Assembly (NCBI GenBank): GCA_050015575.1
Contig: JBEKBD010000027.1
Location: forward strand, 1-42,653
Length of the DNA stretch: 42,653 nt
Direction of reading: 5' to 3'
Source of the DNA: Roseiarcus sp050015575
Lineage (GTDB): Bacteria; Pseudomonadota; Alphaproteobacteria; Rhizobiales; Beijerinckiaceae
This document shows positions 42,153-42,653 of the stretch, piece by piece. Each line of letters starts with the position of its first letter. The first letter of the stretch is position 1. Position numbers and translations under genes: made by a program. The notes beneath the pieces are model-generated. The model did not search any database and had not been told where the DNA came from. It was given only the letters and a program-made list of their open reading frames with translations.

Positions 42153-42653
42153 TCACTTCGCCAAATAGGGCGCGAGCAGCGCCAAGTCCGACGCCCCTAA
42201 TCGCTCGCTAGCGGTCCAGGCCTGGTGCCAATAGGGATAGATCAGCGTCGGCTGGCTGACCTTGTCGAGTCGCGCGCGCTCCGCGGCCGTCAGCTTCACT
42301 TCGACGCAGGCGAGATTATCCCTGAATTGCGCCTCGGTGCGGCCGCCGACGACGATCGACGTGACGCCCGGGCGGCCGAGCGTCCAGGCCAGCGCGACGC
42401 GCGCCGCCGAGACGCCATGGGCCTCGCCGATCGCCACGAGTTCGTCGACGATGTCCCACAGCTTGCCTTCGTCGGCTATAGGCGGCTCCTTCCAGCCTGC
42501 CGTGACCCGCGTGCCCGTTGGCGCGCTCTTATTGCGCCGGTGCTTGCCCGACAGCAGGCCGCCGGCCAACGGGCTCCAGACCAGCACGCCGAGCCTCTGG
42601 TCGAGCGCGATCGGAATCAGCTCGTATTCGGCCTCGCGCGCCTGCAAAGTGTA
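42153..42653 (-). CDS. Aldo/keto reductase, C-terminal part (partial)
   Basis: The last 166 codons of an NADPH-dependent aldo/keto reductase; the gene enters from beyond the right edge. QRLGVLVWSPLAGGLLSGKH is the strand-helix around the cofactor pyrophosphate, and GVSAARVALAWTLGRPGVTSIVVGGRTEAQFRDNL contains the Arg-x-x-x-Gln/Asn-x-x-x-Asn cofactor-binding pattern. It resembles the YajO/YhdN-type AKR12-like group. The catalytic Asp-Tyr-Lys-His part lies outside the window. Confidence 0.9.
   Translation of the reverse strand, partial: YTLQAREAEYELIPIALDQRLGVLVWSPLAGGLLSGKHRRNKSAPTGTRVTAGWKEPPIADEGKLWDIVDELVAIGEAHGVSAARVALAWTLGRPGVTSIVVGGRTEAQFRDNLACVEVKLTAAERARLDKVSQPTLIYPYWHQAWTASERLGASDLALLAPYLAK

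Noticed and set aside
1..42653. CRISPR array, rRNA, riboswitch or prophage
   Set aside because: No spaced direct-repeat array, rRNA core sequence, recognisable riboswitch or phage structural gene was seen on reading through.

Overview
The window is high in G+C (about two thirds by eye), densely coded, and reads as a chromosomal segment of an alphaproteobacterium of the order Hyphomicrobiales (Rhizobiales). The best markers are MipZ, the ParA-like division-plane ATPase of alphaproteobacteria, a PleC-type PAS histidine kinase, and a FeeM/LuxI-like N-acyl synthase. A methylotroph-rich family such as Methylocystaceae/Beijerinckiaceae fits, but that is inference; no methane or methanol gene is present to settle it.

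Layout. 1-0.5 kb: 5' end of an IS4-type transposase running off the left edge, then a 440-bp gene-free stretch with hairpins and a phased TTGAC array. 0.5-10.4 kb: rarA and a glyoxalase (minus), then a cation-diffusion transporter with a long tail, mipZ, a family 8 glycosyltransferase, an outer-membrane barrel and a giant MFS-acyltransferase-acyl-ACP synthetase fusion (plus). 10.4-18 kb (minus): PleC-type kinase, pepN, murI, and a peptidoglycan-binding protein whose last codons look frameshifted. 18.1-25.6 kb (plus): bacterial alpha-2-macroglobulin and pbpC, overlapping by 4 bp. 25.6-29.6 kb: a membrane GGDEF-EAL protein facing away from an unrecognised protein made of two copies of one domain, then the FeeM-type synthase. 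29.8-34.2 kb: RND efflux adaptor and permease. 34.3-38.5 kb: nitroreductase, flavin reductase-like protein, an HtrA-like protein lacking its catalytic triad, a GT4 glycosyltransferase and a PAP2 phosphatase. 38.5-39.6 kb: an aldehyde dehydrogenase pseudogene and other debris. 39.6-42.65 kb: a second PAP2-like membrane protein, tRNA-Ala(CGC), a YggT protein, an isochorismatase-family protein and the end of an aldo/keto reductase.

How the parts work together. Most of the window concerns the envelope: peptidoglycan precursor supply and synthesis (murI, pbpC, peptidoglycan-binding protein), periplasmic defence (alpha-2-macroglobulin), lysophospholipid repair (fusion protein), glycan and lipid modification (GT8, GT4, PAP2) and efflux (RND). 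MipZ and the PleC-type kinase link to the cell cycle.

The best candidate for something undescribed is the 25.6-29.6 kb block. A c-di-GMP enzyme, a two-domain protein of unknown family and a LuxI-like N-acyl synthase sit side by side. The palindrome GTTA-N-TAAC occurs twice in tandem upstream of the first and again inside the promoter of the third, with a related GTTA-TT-TAAC at the start of the middle gene. This suggests one regulator for an acyl-signal/c-di-GMP module; that is inference from sequence alone.
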